From an uncultured Bacteroidota bacterium (lineage in GTDB: Bacteria; Bacteroidota; Bacteroidia; Chitinophagales; Saprospiraceae): a stretch of 34,112 bases of DNA. Shown piece by piece: positions 33,822-34,112 of the stretch; position 1 is the first letter of the stretch; every line of letters begins with the position of its first letter. The stretch covers positions 1 through 34,112 of the forward strand of contig CACLQQ010000028.1 in the NCBI GenBank assembly GCA_902609095.1, in the 5' to 3' direction. The notes under the pieces were generated by a model. It saw only the letters and a program-made list of their open reading frames with translations. It did not search any database and was not told the origin of the DNA. Position numbers and translations under genes: made by a program.

Positions 33822-34112
33822 TTACAGCAGGATAAGCTAATACACATAATAATATAAGTGCAACACCTAAATAGAATTTTGGCGACAACTCATCAAAGTC
33901 ATCCAATAGCAGCCCTGCCAAGACTATTCCGTAAACAGGTTCCAGATTAATCGCCAGATTAGAAGCAAATGCGCTGATATGCCTCAAAGCATAGAGATGA
34001 ATGATAAATGCCAGACAAGTACAAATAACAGCGAGTACAACTAGGTAAAACCAATCTAATTCTATAGGTAACCATTGGCTATCAATACAAAGATGAACGC
34101 ATGGTGCGAGTA
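33790..34112 (-). CDS. EamA-family (DMT) transporter, 3' part only
   Basis: The C-terminal ~106 residues of an EamA/drug-metabolite transporter; the reading frame is open to the window edge, so the 5' part lies outside. It has several hydrophobic helices, including LVVLAVICTCLAFIIH, and the family-typical ISAFASNLAINLEPVYGIVL followed by LYLG-like FYLGVALILLCVLAYP. These proteins carry 10 TM helices as two EamA repeats; this is the second repeat. Substrates range from amino acids to metabolites and cannot be inferred. The TTG at 33987 is internal, not the start. The C-terminus overlaps the convergent aminotransferase by 32 bp. Confidence 0.85.
   Translation of the reverse strand, partial: LAPCVHLCIDSQWLPIELDWFYLVVLAVICTCLAFIIHLYALRHISAFASNLAINLEPVYGIVLAGLLLDDFDELSPKFYLGVALILLCVLAYPAVIKRKALSASD

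Noticed and set aside
33790-33987. A complete 65-aa protein starting at TTG 33987
   Set aside because: The frame is open to the window edge with EamA-like helices, so it is an internal part of a larger gene.
1-34112. CRISPR arrays, tRNA or rRNA genes, transposases or att sites
   Set aside because: No spaced repeat array, cloverleaf-like sequence, rRNA segment or transposase-like protein was seen on reading both strands.

Overview
The window is AT-rich DNA from a member of the Bacteroidota. The evidence is a full-length SprA (the giant outer-membrane translocon of the type IX secretion system, T9SS), nearby proteins with T9SS C-terminal sorting domains, the alternative Bacteroidota GlmU-like protein, a type B ribosomal protein bL31, and several boxes resembling the Bacteroidota promoter (TTG ~20 nt upstream of TAnnTTTG). 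A Saprospiria/Chitinophagia-like lineage is possible, but I cannot fix the genus.

Layout. 1-3.0 kb (minus): a TPR-like membrane protein, a spermidine-synthase-like methyltransferase overlapping a GlmU-like sugar nucleotidyltransferase, and rpmE2 with its own terminator. 3.0-3.9 kb: decayed sequence, including yraN with an internal stop. 4.0-8.6 kb: an acyl-CoA dehydrogenase, a HAD phosphatase, an SGNH hydrolase lipoprotein and a two-PDZ exported protein. 8.6-11.4 kb (minus): an Arc-type DNA-binding protein of 56 aa next to an SPFH protein, then an M1 aminopeptidase. 11.4-11.9 kb: two tandem decayed copies of a small two-TM membrane protein. 12-20.2 kb (minus): sprA and ruvA. 20.3-25.8 kb (plus): purD, then a tightly packed operon of three periplasmic chaperone/prolyl-isomerase genes (PpiC-like, SurA-N-like lipoprotein, SurA-like). 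25.9-26.7 kb: an AIM24/TIGR00266 gene broken at two T-runs. 26.7-26.9 kb: a candidate structured RNA on the minus strand. 26.9-29.6 kb: a PAP2 phosphatase and htpG. 29.6-32.2 kb (minus): three tandem paralogous T9SS cargo genes, all damaged. 32.4-34.1 kb: a lipoprotein, a class IV aminotransferase and the 3' part of an EamA transporter.

How the genes work together: sprA provides the outer-membrane exit channel of the T9SS; the three-gene chaperone operon probably supports outer-membrane and exported proteins in the periplasm; the tandem cargo genes at 30-32 kb encode substrates of the same route. PurD, RuvA, bL31, HtpG and the GlmU-like enzyme are housekeeping.

The most striking general feature is the contrast between about 20 kb of intact core genes (including the 7.4 kb sprA reading frame) and a set of accessory genes carrying frameshifts or stops, often in homopolymer runs. 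The best candidate for something undescribed is the multi-hairpin RNA ending in a strong minus-strand terminator at 26.68-26.81 kb, with no minus-strand gene to explain it. All family names come from recognising motifs in the translations; no database search was run.
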